The notes under the pieces: model-generated
The model's database searches: none
Told to the model about the DNA's origin: nothing
What the model saw: only the letters and a program-made list of their open reading frames with translations
Shown: piece by piece, positions 52,866 through 62,034 of the stretch
Position numbering within the stretch: position 1 is the first letter of the stretch
Layout of the letters: each line of letters begins with the position of its first letter
Assembly (NCBI RefSeq): GCF_018122735.1
Contig: NZ_JAGRRD010000001.1
Coordinates: 2,584,539-2,648,538, forward strand
From: Azoarcus sp. L1K30
Lineage (GTDB): Bacteria; Pseudomonadota; Gammaproteobacteria; Burkholderiales; Rhodocyclaceae
Direction of reading: 5' to 3'
Length of the DNA stretch: 64,000 nt
Translations under genes and position numbers: made by a program

Positions 52866-55772
52866 ATGAATCGCACCTTTCCCCTGCACGTTCATATCTC
52901 GACCTTGTTCATCGTCCTGATGACGCTACTCGGCAGCTTGATCGGCGGCCTGGGCTACCATTTCAGCCACAGAGTGCTGGAAGCGACAGCCGAAGATCTG
53001 TCCCGCCGCATCAACCGGGAGACGCTGGGGGCGCTCGAAGGCCTGTTCGCGCCGGCCCAGATGGCCGTCGGCCTGCTCGCGCGCGAGCCGCAGTCGGGGG
53101 CAGCGTCGCTCGACGCCAGACTTGCCGGTGCGGACTTCATGCGCACCGCATTGCTGCACTCGACCGCACTGTCATCGCTGTATGTCGGCTATCCGAACGG
53201 CGATTTCCTCTTCATGCGGCGCATTCTCAACGCGGAGGAGCGCCGCAGCCTCGACGCGCCCGAAGACACGGCGTTCGTCATTCAGGGCATCCAGCACGGT
53301 GCAGCGCCGCGGGGCGAGTACCGCTACCTCGATGCCGACCTGCGCACACTGCGAGTGGTTGAGAAGCCGGATTACGCCGCGCAGTACGACCCCAGGCAAC
53401 GCGGCTGGTACCGCGACGCCCTCGCCCACGGCGGTGCGATTCAGACTGCACCCTATGTCTTTTTCTCCAATCGCAAGGTGGGCACCACACTTGCTGCGCC
53501 ATCCCGGCTCATCGATGGCGCCGTGATCGGGGCCGACATCGAACTCACCACTCTCAGCGCAAGTTTGACCGCACAAAAGCTCACGCCCGGCTCGGAGCTC
53601 GCACTGCTCGACGACAGGGGCCTGGTCGTTGCGTACAGCGGCGACGCACATCTGGGTGGAACATCGACTGCAGACGGCGGCAAGCCAGGCCTGATTCCAG
53701 TCCGCGACTTCCATGTACCGGTGCTGGCCGCCGCCGCCGACGTTTTGCCCCTGGCCGATGGCGACATGGTGCTCGACCGCCGCCAATTGGTCGGCGACGA
53801 GGCATGGCGCGTCGGCGTTCAGAAGCTCGTCAGCAACGGCGCGGTGCTCTACCTCGTGACCGCGGTGCCCGAGCGCGAGCTGCTGGCGTCGGCGTTCCTG
53901 ATTCGCGACACGTCCGCCTGGATCACCGCACTCGTCGTACTGTTGTCGATCCCACTCACATGGGGCATCGCGCGCGCGCTGTCCGGCCCGCTTCGCACCC
54001 TGGTCAGGGAGGTGGAGACGATTCGGCATTTCGACTTTTCCGACGCGGTCGCCATCCCCACGCTGGTCAAGGAAGTGCATGAGCTGACGGTCACGATCGA
54101 CGACATGAAGCGCACCATCCGCCGATTCCTGGACATCAATACCGCACTGATTGCCGAAAGCGACTTCGACCGCCTGCTGCCGCTGCTGCTGTCCGAGACC
54201 CTGTCGGCCGCATCGGCAGACGCCGGCATACTCTATCTTTGCGACGACACACGCCTGACGCCAAGTGTGGCACTGGGCACCGATGGCAAACCGATCGATG
54301 CCGAGCTGCCGCCCGTCGCCCTCGATGGTCCTGACTGCCAGGCCCGACGGGCACTCGGTGGCGACGTTTCGAGCGCGTTCGCGCCTGACGAGGGCGATCG
54401 CGAACTGCTCGGCCTGACCAGGATGCAGGCCCCCTCGCCGTGGGCCATCGCCGTGCCGCTGCGAAACCGCGATGGCCAACTCATTGGCGCCATGTTGCTG
54501 CTCCGCCGCGGCGACATCGAAAAGGCCTTGCTGGACTTCATCGATGCGCTGTCTGGGGCCGCCGCGGTCGCACTGGAAAACCAGGTGCTCATCAAGCAGC
54601 AACGCGCGCTATTCGACTCCTTCGTCAAGGTCATCGCGGGCGCGATCGACGCCAAGAACCCTTACACCGGCGGACATTGCAGCAGAGTACCCGAACTGGC
54701 AAAGATGCTCGCACGCGCCGCCTGCAATGCCAGCGACGGCCCGTATCGCGACTTCAGCCTCGACGCACGTGGCTGGGAACGCGTACATCTTGCCGCTTGG
54801 CTGCACGATTGCGGAAAAGTCACGACGCCCGAGTATGTGATCGACAAGGCGACCAAACTCGAGACCCTCAACGACCGCATTCACGAAGTGCGCATGCGCT
54901 TCGAAGTGCTCAAACGCGACGCCGAGATACGCGCCCTGCGAGCAATCATTGACGGTGATGCACAAACGGACGTCCATGCCGACCTGCAGCGCGAACTCAC
55001 TGCGCTCGACGCCGACTTTGCCTTCGTCGCCGAGTGCAATGTCGGTGGGGAGGACATGCCCCCCGGGATGGAGGAGCGTCTGCGCACGATCGCGTCCCGC
55101 ACCTGGACCCGCACGCTGGACGATCGCATCGGCATCTCCGACGACGAACTCGCGCGCAAGGCCCGCCTACCCGCGCAGCCCCTGCCCGCGAGCGAACAGC
55201 TCCTCGCGGACAAGCCAGAGCACCTGTTCGAACGCCGCCCGAGCGAACGCTTTGACGACGACAACCCGTGGGGATTCCACATGGATGTGCCGCATTGGCT
55301 GTACAACCGCGGCGAGCTCCACAACCTGTCGGTCGCGCGGGGCACGCTGACCAACGAGGAACGCTACAAGATCAACGAACACATCGTGCAGACCGAGATC
55401 ATGCTCAGGCAGCTGGTCTACCCTCGCCACCTGCGCGACGTGCCCGAAATCGCCGCTTCACACCACGAAAAGATGGATGGCACGGGTTACCCGAAGCGCC
55501 TCACCGGCGAACAGATGAGCCCGCTGGCGCGAATGATGGCGATTGCCGACATCTTCGAGGCCCTGACCGCGATCGATCGCCCCTACAAGAAAGGCAAGAC
55601 CCTGTCCGAGTCTCTCGCGATCATGACGCGGATGGTCGCCAACCACCACATCGACCCCGAACTGTTCGCGCTTTTCCTGCGCGGCGGCGTATATCGCGAA
55701 TATGCCGAACGCTTCATGCGGCGCGAACAGATCGACAATGTCGACATCGACGCCTTGCTCGCCGCGATCTGA
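52866..55772 (+). CDS. Cache-HAMP-GAF-HD-GYP putative cyclic di-GMP phosphodiesterase
   Basis: 968 aa from ATG 52866. Two membrane helices (about 10-35 and 355-375) bracket a periplasmic dCache sensor with YDPRQRGWYRDALAHGG. HAMP and GAF regions follow (the latter about 430-580). The HD-GYP domain has CSRVPELAKMLA, LHDCGKVTTP at about 645 and SHHEKMDGTGYPKRLTGEQM at about 864. Canonical HD-GYP domains place these last two about 60 residues apart; here they are about 220 apart, with an Arg/Asp-rich insertion. Catalytic residues look intact. It would hydrolyse c-di-GMP in response to an external ligand. Confidence 0.88.
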   Translation: MNRTFPLHVHISTLFIVLMTLLGSLIGGLGYHFSHRVLEATAEDLSRRINRETLGALEGLFAPAQMAVGLLAREPQSGAASLDARLAGADFMRTALLHSTALSSLYVGYPNGDFLFMRRILNAEERRSLDAPEDTAFVIQGIQHGAAPRGEYRYLDADLRTLRVVEKPDYAAQYDPRQRGWYRDALAHGGAIQTAPYVFFSNRKVGTTLAAPSRLIDGAVIGADIELTTLSASLTAQKLTPGSELALLDDRGLVVAYSGDAHLGGTSTADGGKPGLIPVRDFHVPVLAAAADVLPLADGDMVLDRRQLVGDEAWRVGVQKLVSNGAVLYLVTAVPERELLASAFLIRDTSAWITALVVLLSIPLTWGIARALSGPLRTLVREVETIRHFDFSDAVAIPTLVKEVHELTVTIDDMKRTIRRFLDINTALIAESDFDRLLPLLLSETLSAASADAGILYLCDDTRLTPSVALGTDGKPIDAELPPVALDGPDCQARRALGGDVSSAFAPDEGDRELLGLTRMQAPSPWAIAVPLRNRDGQLIGAMLLLRRGDIEKALLDFIDALSGAAAVALENQVLIKQQRALFDSFVKVIAGAIDAKNPYTGGHCSRVPELAKMLARAACNASDGPYRDFSLDARGWERVHLAAWLHDCGKVTTPEYVIDKATKLETLNDRIHEVRMRFEVLKRDAEIRALRAIIDGDAQTDVHADLQRELTALDADFAFVAECNVGGEDMPPGMEERLRTIASRTWTRTLDDRIGISDDELARKARLPAQPLPASEQLLADKPEHLFERRPSERFDDDNPWGFHMDVPHWLYNRGELHNLSVARGTLTNEERYKINEHIVQTEIMLRQLVYPRHLRDVPEIAASHHEKMDGTGYPKRLTGEQMSPLARMMAIADIFEALTAIDRPYKKGKTLSESLAIMTRMVANHHIDPELFALFLRGGVYREYAERFMRREQIDNVDIDALLAAI

Positions 55773-55786
55773 ACGTCGGCGCAGGC

Positions 55787-56437
55787 TCAACCAACGGGCG
55801 ATTGCAGCATCGGGGCAACGACTTTAGCGAGTGCCTCGCCCAGCACCCGATGCTGTGCCGCGTCGAGATGCACGCCATCCACCGAGCTCGAGGAGACGAC
55901 CGAAGCCGCGTCGAAAAAGTGGCATTCGAGCGCCTTGCAAACCTCCGCAAAAGCAGCAGCAAGCCCCACGCAGCGGACCTCGCCGCCTTCGAACTTGGGT
56001 GCAATCGGGCCCATCGGCGTGCGGATGGGTGGCGGCGCCACCACCAGCACCGGCGGCACCGGCATGCCGGGTTCGATCGGCGCCCCACGGATCGCCTGCA
56101 CCAGTGCAGCAACGCCCTGCGCGGAATGCCACGCGTTGTGAGCGTGCATCGACTGGAAGTCGTTGGTCCCGAGCATGAGCACGACCAGCGACAGCGGCGC
56201 GTGGATCTCCATCCGCTGCGCCAGACCGGCAAGACCGTTCCTGCCCGGCTTGTAGGGGTCGTCCCAGACCGTTCTCCGACCGTTGAGACAGTCTTCGATG
56301 ACGCGGATGTCTTTTCCGGACGGGGAGAGCACGTTCTCCATGACGCCTGGCCAGCGCTGATCGAAAGACAGGCGCCGCCGGGTCGTCGGCACAATGCCCC
56401 ACGACAGTGAATCCGAATAGACGAGAATCTGTTGCAT
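55787..56437 (-). CDS. SGNH/GDSL hydrolase family protein
   Basis: 216 aa. Block I reads LVYSDSLSWGIVP, with the nucleophile in SDSLS. Block III has VVLMLGTNDFQSM (oxyanion Asn), and block V has SVDGVHLDAAQHRVLGEAL (Asp and His of the triad). The arrangement is typical of the SGNH hydrolase superfamily: arylesterases, thioesterases and acetylxylan esterase-like enzymes. There is no signal peptide, so it is cytoplasmic. It converges on the HD-GYP gene with a 14-bp gap and is 104 bp downstream of the RBBP9-like hydrolase gene. Confidence 0.88.
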   Translation of the reverse strand: MQQILVYSDSLSWGIVPTTRRRLSFDQRWPGVMENVLSPSGKDIRVIEDCLNGRRTVWDDPYKPGRNGLAGLAQRMEIHAPLSLVVLMLGTNDFQSMHAHNAWHSAQGVAALVQAIRGAPIEPGMPVPPVLVVAPPPIRTPMGPIAPKFEGGEVRCVGLAAAFAEVCKALECHFFDAASVVSSSSVDGVHLDAAQHRVLGEALAKVVAPMLQSPVG

Positions 56438-56541
56438 GAAGACTCCTTGTGCGCATCGAGCGCTTCAGTCAAATCCACCGGCCAGCACCCGGCACCTCAT
56501 CCAGCATCGCGAATGAACGTTTCATCCCGGCACAGCTGAGT

Positions 56542-57072
56542 TCAATCGCATAACTGACTGAGGAGCTCGAAGCCCGCCGGCCAGGAGCCGAGTCCGCTGC
56601 TCGCATTGATATGCCCGCAGTCGCCGATGCAGACCGTATTGCTGCCCCAGGCGGCGGCAAGTTGCATGGCATGCACTGGCGTGCCATAGGGGTCGTCGCC
56701 ACTGACGACCACTGTGCTGCGAAAAGCAAAAGGACGCTTCGGTGGTCCACCAAAACCCGACGCCTGCACCGGGAAATTCGGTCCGTCCGGATCAGGCACC
56801 GCCACCAGCAGGGCAGCCTTGACAGGCGAATGCGGGGTCGCCGCCCAATGCGCGACGGCCAGACAGGCAAGACTGTGGGCGACCAGCACCACATCGCCTC
56901 GTGCACGCCGCACGGCCTCCTCGATCGCCGCGACCCAGTCGGCGCAGACGGGATTGTCCCAGTCGCGCTGGTGCACACGGACAAAGTCCGGATGCGACTG
57001 CTCCCACAGGGTTTGCCAATGCAGCGGCCCCGAGTTGCCGATGCCGGGAAGAACAAGAACGGTAGCGGGCAA
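56542..57072 (-). CDS. RBBP9/YdeN family alpha/beta hydrolase
   Basis: 176 aa, the small size of the RBBP9/YdeN family. It begins MPATVLVLPGIGNSGPLHWQ, with GxxxSxxxHW characteristic of the family. Triad residues: Ser in VLVAHSLACLAVAHW near residue 67, Asp in VVVSGDDPYG and His in IGDCGHINASSGLGSWP. Family members are serine hydrolases of unknown natural substrate. It is transcribed toward the SGNH hydrolase. A 271-bp region without a supported gene lies upstream. Confidence 0.9.
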   Translation of the reverse strand: MPATVLVLPGIGNSGPLHWQTLWEQSHPDFVRVHQRDWDNPVCADWVAAIEEAVRRARGDVVLVAHSLACLAVAHWAATPHSPVKAALLVAVPDPDGPNFPVQASGFGGPPKRPFAFRSTVVVSGDDPYGTPVHAMQLAAAWGSNTVCIGDCGHINASSGLGSWPAGFELLSQLCD

Positions 57073-57343
57073 GGCGGACTCCTCGGCGAAATGGCGGATG
57101 CTGCATTATCCTGGACTTCTACAGCGGTTGACGACGGGATCGTCAAAGACCGGAATACGCCTTCGTGTACGCCCTGGCCTTTCGCGCCCCGCATGCTACG
57201 GTGAATAATCGGATCAGTGCTTTGCGCATCCGACTTCCCGCCGCCCGGATGCGGGCTGGCGGCAGTCCACCTCAGCGGCCTGCCTCGCACGCGGAAGCCC
57301 TCTACGGCCTGCGGACAGACCCCGTTACGGGGGCCGAACCATC

Positions 57344-57712
57344 ATGAACACACCCCAACTTGGTTTGAAATGCGTCAAGGTCGTCGCGCTTGCCGCCAGC
57401 GATCCGGCACGCGCGAGCCACTTCTACGCAACGACGCTCGGCCTTGAACCGGCCTTGGAAGCGGGTCAGCAGGTAGGCTTTCAACTCGGTGACGTCATTC
57501 TGATGCTGAAGGATGACTGGTACGGCAAGCCGACCTCAGAGCCGAACCCGCGCATCACCATCGAATGCATCGATGCGCGCGCCACCGAGGCGGCCTTGCG
57601 CGAGCGCGAGGTGACGATCTCGGATCCGGTCGAGCGCTATGACGAAAGCTACCTCGTGGGCAGCTTCCTCGACAGCGAAGGCAACAAGCTGTGGTTCTGC
57701 TCCGACGGCTAG
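57344..57712 (+). CDS. VOC family protein (glyoxalase/bleomycin-resistance-like)
   Basis: 122 aa, one VOC unit of two beta-alpha-beta-beta-beta modules. It begins MNTPQLGLKCVKVVALAASD, and the first module contains ARASHFYATTLGLEPAL. FLDSEGNKLWFCSDG near the C-terminus supplies the final strand, with the usual metal-ligand Glu replaced by Lys or Leu. Functions in this superfamily range from glyoxalase to drug binding, and the small size and missing ligands argue for a binding protein. It converges on the DUF4336-GNAT gene with a 20-bp gap. Confidence 0.8.
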   Translation: MNTPQLGLKCVKVVALAASDPARASHFYATTLGLEPALEAGQQVGFQLGDVILMLKDDWYGKPTSEPNPRITIECIDARATEAALREREVTISDPVERYDESYLVGSFLDSEGNKLWFCSDG

Positions 57713-57732
57713 CGTTCAGCACTGCACCAGCC

Positions 57733-58956
57733 CTAGTCCCCGGTATTCAATACCTTGCGCATGCTTGCATTGCGCAGCGCAACGCCGCGCACCTCCACCA
57801 CCTGTTCGGCCTCGATCTCGAATCCGAAGCGGCGGAAGAAAGGCTGCGCGGTAAGGCTGACGTTCGAGCGCAGGCGGTCCAGCCCGAGACTGCGGGCCCG
57901 CTCCTCGATCCGGCGCATCAGCGCCGAGCCGACGCCCCGCCCCGCCGCATGACCGCTGACGAAGAACTGGTCGATATAGCCATCCGCCTGCACGTCGGCA
58001 TACCCGGCGACCCGGCCGTCGACTTCGGCCACGAAGGGACGGTTGCTGCGCATCAGTGCGCACCAGGCTTCCTCATGCCAGGTGTCGGGGGCCCACGCCG
58101 CGAGTTGCTCGGGCGCATAGTGGGCACGCGCGATCTCATGCACCGACGAGTGCATGACCTGCCACAGCAGGTGCTCCTCTCCGTCGCGGAATTCACGCAC
58201 CACCAGCGCCGGCACGTCCGGCGGCGATTCCTGGTGCCGGGTAGCCGCCGGCACTGCCTGACGCATCCCAATCCCCGGCAGCCAGGCAAACGCCTGCGCC
58301 AGCTTGTGAGCGGCATCGGTCTCGATGACCTGATCATGGGCGACAACGATACGGCGCGGCTCGAGCGCCAGCAGCGCGTCCACGCTGTTGGCGAGCGCCG
58401 CCTTGTCCCTGACCAGGACCCTGATCGTGCGCGACATGCCGAGCCGGTCATAGACGCCGAGCAGGCGCGCCGCAAGCCCGCCCAGCCCCCGGTTGTCCGG
58501 GCCGAAACAACACAGCAGGTCGGTGAGGATCAGCGTGCCGCTCGGTGCGTGAAACCATGCCGTCTCGTGCAGAATGGGCAGCCCGTCGATGAAGATCTGA
58601 TGCAACTCCGGCCTCCATGGCGGCGCGTCCATCGCGCCGATCACCTCGAAGCCGGCGAGATCCGGCCGCTTGCGCGCAAGACCGGGTGCGATCAGCCCGG
58701 AGGCCGCCGGAAATGCCTGCATGAAGGGCAAGAAGAAAAGGTGGTGCGCCTTGTTCGGCGCCACGACGAAACCCACCGGTCCGATTGCGTCGAGCGCAGC
58801 CACCAAATCGGGCGTGGGCGCGATCGGCGAATGCACCCACAGCCTGCCGTCACAAAGGCGCACGACCGTCATCCGCGTGGTGATCGCGAACGGCCCGAAG
58901 CGCAGCGCCTGCTGCGCATGCCAGATCTGCCCGGGAACGAGCACGTTCAACGCCAT
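57733..58956 (-). CDS. DUF4336 - GNAT acetyltransferase fusion protein
   Basis: 407 aa. Residues 1-235 match DUF4336, a metallo-beta-lactamase-like domain: ALRFGPFAITTRMTVVRLCD, LWVHSPIAPTPDLVAALD and VVAPNKAHHLFFLPF, plus LIVHD-like late segments (RRIVVAHDQVIETDAAHKLA). Residues 250-405 are a GNAT domain with FFVSGHAAGRGVGSALMRRI, the acetyl-CoA loop, and LTAQPFFRRFGFEIEAE, the C-terminal GNAT signature. The two domains are normally found as separate proteins. The frame is uninterrupted across the junction at about 58230. The physiological role is unknown. Confidence 0.82.
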   Translation of the reverse strand: MALNVLVPGQIWHAQQALRFGPFAITTRMTVVRLCDGRLWVHSPIAPTPDLVAALDAIGPVGFVVAPNKAHHLFFLPFMQAFPAASGLIAPGLARKRPDLAGFEVIGAMDAPPWRPELHQIFIDGLPILHETAWFHAPSGTLILTDLLCCFGPDNRGLGGLAARLLGVYDRLGMSRTIRVLVRDKAALANSVDALLALEPRRIVVAHDQVIETDAAHKLAQAFAWLPGIGMRQAVPAATRHQESPPDVPALVVREFRDGEEHLLWQVMHSSVHEIARAHYAPEQLAAWAPDTWHEEAWCALMRSNRPFVAEVDGRVAGYADVQADGYIDQFFVSGHAAGRGVGSALMRRIEERARSLGLDRLRSNVSLTAQPFFRRFGFEIEAEQVVEVRGVALRNASMRKVLNTGD

Positions 58957-59004
58957 CTATGACCTCCATCTGCAAGGTTCGCCCTGCAGCTGGGCAGTTG
59001 CAGT

Positions 59005-59733
59005 TCATGCCGCAAGTGCATCGGCAAGCGCTCCAAGCAGTTTCGCCCCGTCGCCCCGCCATGCGCTGCCGTGCATGCACGCGAGCGTCCGTGGATTGGT
59101 CGAGGCAAGTTTCTCCAGCATCGCACGTGCGTTCTTTGTGTGCGAGAAGTAATCCATCTGATGGCGGAATGCCTCGCTCGGTCCAAGGATGTCCGATTCC
59201 GTCACCGGCGCGAGATCGCTGCCGCCTTGGGTGAACAGGTCTCCACACAGCAAGGTGGACGTCAGTTCTTCGGTCAGAAATCCGCATTCCCAGGCGTGCG
59301 GCAGATGCGGCGCATCCAGCCAGCGCACACAGTGCTTGCCCAGCGCGAGCAGCTCGCCGTCAGCAAGTGCGCGCGGGGCGCGGTCCGCCAGATCGCTGAT
59401 CGACACCATCGCCGCAACCATGCCACACACTGGCACCGACTGCGGTGCAATCGCCAGCCATTCGTTGAGCGATCCGCACTCATCGGCTTCAACATGGGAA
59501 AAGCCGATATACCGCAGCCTGCCGGCCGGCAACAACGTTTTCACCGCTTCGTGCACCAAGGGAAACATCTTTCTTGGGCCTGTGTGAAAGAGCAAGGGCT
59601 CATCGTCCACGATCAGGTACTGATTGAACGAGAATCCGCCCCCGCCATCGATCACGACCGGCGTGTTGATGCGATAGATTCCGTCGGCAATCTCATGCAC
59701 ATTCGTCCCGGACTGGCCGTTGGTGATGGTCAT
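59005..59733 (-). CDS. Metallo-beta-lactamase-fold oxidoreductase-like protein (ODP domain)
   Basis: 242 aa. FSFNQYLIVDDEPLLFHTG is the N-terminal strand pattern of flavodiiron-type ODP domains. The metal motif, usually HxExDH, reads SHVEADECGSLNEW, keeping His, Glu and Asp but with Glu where the last His is expected. Later ligands appear in DAPHLPHAWECG and LLCGDLFTQGGSD, with HGSAWRG near the end. Such proteins without a flavodoxin domain are related to NO/O2 reductases or uncharacterised MBL-fold hydrolases. It is divergent from the cysteine-dioxygenase-like gene across 478 bp. Confidence 0.78.
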   Translation of the reverse strand: MTITNGQSGTNVHEIADGIYRINTPVVIDGGGGFSFNQYLIVDDEPLLFHTGPRKMFPLVHEAVKTLLPAGRLRYIGFSHVEADECGSLNEWLAIAPQSVPVCGMVAAMVSISDLADRAPRALADGELLALGKHCVRWLDAPHLPHAWECGFLTEELTSTLLCGDLFTQGGSDLAPVTESDILGPSEAFRHQMDYFSHTKNARAMLEKLASTNPRTLACMHGSAWRGDGAKLLGALADALAA

Positions 59734-60211
59734 CAGAATCTCCTTCCATCCGCTGTTGCTCGTCGGCTGCGGTCAATGTCCTTGCGACCGCAATTCCGCA
59801 GGTCAAGGGCACGATTCCGCGAAGTGATGAAAGGGTGCCAGCGCACGATGAGCCACCAGGTGGAACCCGACCTCGCACCACCGTGGGCGCCCTCGAACAG
59901 AGACCTGCAAGCTGCTCGATGGCTGGCGTCGCGACACTTCACCCCGGGCGAAAGTGCGCGCCCGTTGATCAGGATAGCATCCGGATTTTCGGGTTGCCCG
60001 GCGAGTGCCGACAATATCCGGCGCGGCGTCAACGTACCGTCTTTTCCGACGCGTTCCTGTCGCCCCCTGCAGTGGCAACCTCGGGAACACACGGCAAGCC
60101 CCTGCAGTCAAAAGGCCGTGTACAAGCCTGACGGAGCCCGACAACCGAAGAGTCCTCCGGTTGAGCGGACAGTCCTTTGCTCGACCCATCAAGGCATGGG
60201 GGTGCAACATC
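59734..60211. other. 478-bp intergenic region with a possible coding remnant
   Basis: No complete gene is supported between the divergent MBL-fold and cysteine-dioxygenase-like genes. On the minus strand, around 59960-60040, a short translated stretch (ILSALAGQPENPDAILINGR) resembles the N-terminus of adenylate-forming (AMP-binding) enzymes. No frame continues it convincingly, even allowing frameshifts. It may be a gene remnant or chance similarity. The rest should hold the divergent promoters, but none stood out by eye. Confidence 0.35.
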
Positions 60212-60763
60212 ATGTTCAACAAGGATCGTTTCATTGAGGATTGTGTGCGCGGAGTCGCCGAGGGACACGAGGCGATTCGCGAGTTGATGGCTGAGGCCGT
60301 TTCCGATAGGGCCGGAATCCTTGCCGAATTTGGCGCCCCAGAACATGCCGGTCTTACGCCGATTTTCAGGTCGCCGGCACTCACGGTCATCAACTTCGTA
60401 TGGGCACCCTGCATGTGCCTGATGCCGCACAATCACCAGATGTTTTCAGTTGTCGGCATTTATGCGGGACGCGAGGACAACATCTTCTGGCAACGGACGG
60501 GACCGACGATTGCCGCCACGGGCGCCAGATCCCTGGGGGGCGGCGATGTCGCCACCCTCGACAGCGACGTCATCCATTCGGTACTGAATCCGATCGGCAA
60601 GATGACGTGCGCGATACACGTCTATGGCGGTGACTTCTTCGCCCCGCCCACACCACGAAGCGAATGGGACCACGAAACCCTCAGCGAACGTCCGTGGAAC
60701 GTCGAGCGCGTCAAGTCGCTATTTCGCGAGGCCGAGGCGCGCTTTGGCGCGAGCACCGGATAG
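60212..60763 (+). CDS. Cysteine dioxygenase-like cupin protein
   Basis: 183 aa from ATG 60212; no strong Shine-Dalgarno sequence is visible. The cupin core has the HxH pair in APCMCLMPHNHQMFSVVGIY and the third His in LDSDVIHSVLNPIGKMTCAI. It ends with HVYGGDFFAPPTPRSEWDHE, which resembles cysteine dioxygenase-type and related thiol dioxygenases of bacteria. Three-His Fe(II) enzymes of this group oxidise thiols such as cysteine or mercaptopropionate. The frame is open upstream, but similarity begins near MFNKDRFIEDC. Substrate is unknown. Confidence 0.78.
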   Translation: MFNKDRFIEDCVRGVAEGHEAIRELMAEAVSDRAGILAEFGAPEHAGLTPIFRSPALTVINFVWAPCMCLMPHNHQMFSVVGIYAGREDNIFWQRTGPTIAATGARSLGGGDVATLDSDVIHSVLNPIGKMTCAIHVYGGDFFAPPTPRSEWDHETLSERPWNVERVKSLFREAEARFGASTG

Positions 60764-60889
60764 CGCGCTCGCGTTCATTTGCCAATGCCAGCAATCTGAG
60801 CACGGTCGCCCAGTTTCTTGCCGTCACCGCTGTGCCGACCTGCTCCGCCAGCGCCCTGCACAAGGGCAAACGATGTCGCCTGGGCGGCG

Positions 60890-61195
60890 CTAGTTCCACC
60901 GCGGCTCGGTGACAAGGAGCAGCACGACGAACAGCGCCGCCACCATGCCGGGAACGGCGGTAACGGCCAATACGACAATAGCGAGGCCGACCCTGCCGCT
61001 TGCGTGCAGGGCATGACCACCCCAAAGACTGGCCCCCATGACGGACAGGATCAACGACCACAGCCCGGCGTTGAACGAGGACACCGAACCGTCGTTCAGG
61101 CCAATGACAAAGAACGCGATCACGACCGCAGCGGTCAGTGCGGCACACACCAAGAACAGGGTGTAGATGCGGCGAGCGGCCACGTCCCGGCTCAT
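60890..61195 (-). CDS. Small hypothetical membrane protein
   Basis: 101 aa from ATG 61195 (MSRDVAARRIYTLFLVCAAL). Three to four hydrophobic segments are visible: ALTAAVVIAFFVIGL, LWSLILSVMGASLWGG, VGLAIVVLAVTAVPGMVAAL and a short C-terminal segment. I do not recognise a family. The hydrophobic composition, good start and absence of a competing frame make it a likely real gene. It sits 106 bp from the aspartate racemase gene on the same strand and may be co-transcribed. Confidence 0.6.
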   Translation of the reverse strand: MSRDVAARRIYTLFLVCAALTAAVVIAFFVIGLNDGSVSSFNAGLWSLILSVMGASLWGGHALHASGRVGLAIVVLAVTAVPGMVAALFVVLLLVTEPRWN

Positions 61196-61301
61196 GCGAG
61201 ACGCCCCACGCGGGACACGCCAACAGACCATCGACATCGTCTCGTCCGCACCGGCTGACGCCGCATTTTGCGTGTGCTCCAGACGAATGACGGCTTGGGC
61301 A

Positions 61302-61997
61302 TCACGGCAACAGCGCCTGTTCCGCCGCCATGCGCGCGTGAATCGCCGTGGTGTCGAACAGCGGCACCGGCGAGTCCTGCGGTCCCACCAGAAGTGATAT
61401 TTCCGTGCACCCGAGAATGATCGCCTGTGCCCCTTGGGACGCCAGCCGTTCGATGATTCTTCGATACTCGCCGCGAGACGCCGGGCTCACGATGCCCAGG
61501 CATAGCTCCTCGTAGATGATGCGGTGAACGACGGCACGATCTTCCGGCCCGGGAACGATGACACGAAGGCCATGACGCTCGATCAGGCGTTCGCGATAGA
61601 AGGCCTGCTCCATCGTGAATCGCGTGCCGAGCAAACCCACGCTGGTATACCCTGCCCGCCTGATCTCCGCGGCAGTCGGATCGGCGATATGCAGCAGCGG
61701 GATGCCGACGGCCGCTTCGATGCTGGGGGCGACCTTGTGCATGGTATTCGTGCACAGCGCCAGGAAGGCCGCGCCTGCGGCTTCGAGCGCCCGGGCGGCA
61801 TCGGCCAGGATGGCCGCAGCGGCATCCCAGTCTCCGCCATGCTGAAGGCGCTCGATCTCGTGGAAGTCCACGCTGTAGAGGACGATTTTCGCCGAATGCA
61901 GGCCACCCAGACGTGCCTTGACGGTCTCGTTGATCAGACGATAGTAGGGAATCGTCGACTCCCAGCTCATGCCGCCGATCAGGCCAATGGTCTTCAC
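61302..61997 (-). CDS. Aspartate racemase (Asp/Glu racemase family)
   Basis: 231 aa. GTG 61997 is chosen: it follows AAAGGAGATGTC and gives MKTIGLIGGMSWESTIPYYR, the canonical aspartate racemase N-terminus. An ATG inside that box is in another frame. Both catalytic cysteines are present, in LCTNTMHKVAPSIE near residue 83 and IILGCTEISLLVG near residue 193. It should interconvert L- and D-aspartate without cofactor. It is immediately downstream (37 bp) of a LysE-type exporter on the same strand, suggesting an amino-acid-related pair. Confidence 0.92.
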   Translation of the reverse strand: MKTIGLIGGMSWESTIPYYRLINETVKARLGGLHSAKIVLYSVDFHEIERLQHGGDWDAAAAILADAARALEAAGAAFLALCTNTMHKVAPSIEAAVGIPLLHIADPTAAEIRRAGYTSVGLLGTRFTMEQAFYRERLIERHGLRVIVPGPEDRAVVHRIIYEELCLGIVSPASRGEYRRIIERLASQGAQAIILGCTEISLLVGPQDSPVPLFDTTAIHARMAAEQALLP

Positions 61998-62034
61998 GAC
62001 ATCTCCTTTGACAGGATCCGGCCCTCCTGCATGA

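Noticed and set aside
53172..54602. Minus-strand open frame of about 476 codons opposite the HD-GYP gene
   Set aside because: No domain recognised. The plus strand encodes a clear multi-domain protein.
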